Below, piece after piece: positions 63,667 to 64,000 of a stretch of 64,000 nucleotides of DNA. Under the pieces are notes generated by a model. That model saw nothing but the letters and a program-made list of their open reading frames with translations, had not been told where the DNA came from and did not search any database. A program made the position numbers and the translations under genes. The DNA is from Pedobacter rhodius (GTDB lineage: Bacteria; Bacteroidota; Bacteroidia; Sphingobacteriales; Sphingobacteriaceae): the NCBI RefSeq assembly GCF_027213645.1, contig NZ_JAPWGL010000004.1, forward strand, positions 124,001 to 188,000, read 5' to 3'. The stretch's first letter is position 1; each line of letters begins with the position of its first letter.

Positions 63667-64000
63667 ATGGAAGAATTCGAAGTAAGTGACGCATCTAAGA
63701 AAACCAAAACCGTTTATATCTCGACGATTATAAGCATAGCCTTGGTTTTATTGATGCTTGGGCTGCTTGGGTTGGTACTTGTACATGCCAAAAACCTGTC
63801 TAACTACGTTAAAGAAAACATCGTTTTAAATATTATTGTTGATGAAGGTGCTAAAGAAACTGATGTTTTAGCGTTTCAAAAAGAACTGAACGCTAACCCT
63901 GCCGTCAAGCAAACGCAGTATGTAAATAAAGAACTTGCCGCAAGAAATTTAACGCAGGATTTAGGCGAAGATTTTGTTAACTTTTTAGGTTACAACCCCT
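63667..64000 (+). CDS. ftsX: Cell division protein FtsX, 5' part (runs off the window)
   Basis: First 111 codons of a permease-like cell-division protein. It has a cytoplasmic N-terminus with charged residues (SDASKKTKTVY). The first transmembrane helix is about 17-41 (ISTIISIALVLLMLGLLGLV), followed by the start of the extracytoplasmic domain: LSNYVKENIVLNIIVDEGAK and NPAVKQTQYVNKELAARNL. FtsX works with the ATPase FtsE to control peptidoglycan hydrolases at the septum. The frame is open to the right edge. The start at 63667 is the first ATG and is preceded by a plausible promoter. The call rests on the start only but is well matched. Confidence 0.9.
   Translation, partial: MEEFEVSDASKKTKTVYISTIISIALVLLMLGLLGLVLVHAKNLSNYVKENIVLNIIVDEGAKETDVLAFQKELNANPAVKQTQYVNKELAARNLTQDLGEDFVNFLGYNP

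Overview
The window reads as chromosomal DNA of a Bacteroidota bacterium, most likely a Sphingobacteriaceae (Pedobacter-like) soil or freshwater organism. The base composition is AT-rich. There is a SusC/SusD pair. Several gene starts have a TAnnTTTG -7 box and little Shine-Dalgarno signal. Many exported enzymes carry Tat-like or lipoprotein signals, and the intergenic repeats are of kinds common in this group. The genus is an inference from gene content and was not tested against any database.

Layout. 1-4202: the 3' part of a GH3 beta-glucosidase, a secreted alpha/beta hydrolase, yebC, and an SDR-type L-threonine dehydrogenase. 4809-16139: one long + strand locus that looks like a periplasmic 3-keto-glycoside pathway. 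It has a gluconate-dehydrogenase-type small subunit, a GMC flavoprotein with a Cx5Cx3C motif, a cytochrome c, two Gfo/Idh/MocA oxidoreductases, a DUF1080 (3-keto-disaccharide hydrolase) protein, a nucleoside-permease-like MFS transporter and four TIM-barrel isomerase/epimerase proteins, two of them a tandem duplication. 16396-24437: a large exported lamin-tail protein, asd, an AAA/DUF4143 ATPase behind three 32-bp repeats, dacB, an unknown small protein, and an esterase with a carbohydrate-binding-like N-terminus. 25045-30732: enolase, a DivIC/FtsB protein, a TRIC-type channel, a vWA-like membrane protein and an L,D-transpeptidase. 30815-34609 (minus strand): fabG, a VOC protein, agmatine deiminase and N-carbamoylputrescine amidase (putrescine synthesis), with a frameshifted four-helix-bundle gene between the last two. 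34785-49454: a GLPGLI/PNGase F-like fusion, cytidine deaminase, tamB with an overlapping TamA/BamA-like gene, a YihY/BrkB protein, a hybrid histidine kinase and parE. 49909-57924: an APC permease, a GPH-type symporter and the SusD/SusC pair. 58418-64000: a DEAD-box helicase, leuS, a small lipoprotein and the start of ftsX.

Most genes are ordinary. Three things stand out. The first is the 3-keto-glycoside locus, which contains a candidate for every step from C3 oxidation to reduction of the released 3-keto sugar. The second is a set of intergenic repeat arrays with unrelated words that nearly all share a 7-nt phase and often a 14-nt unit. One such array brackets a four-helix-bundle gene broken by a single-base frameshift. 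The third is a family of longer palindromes, four of them with related GTCAT...ATGAC-like ends, plus one REP/BIME-like stem-loop cluster. I saw no CRISPR array, prophage, intact insertion sequence, tRNA or rRNA.
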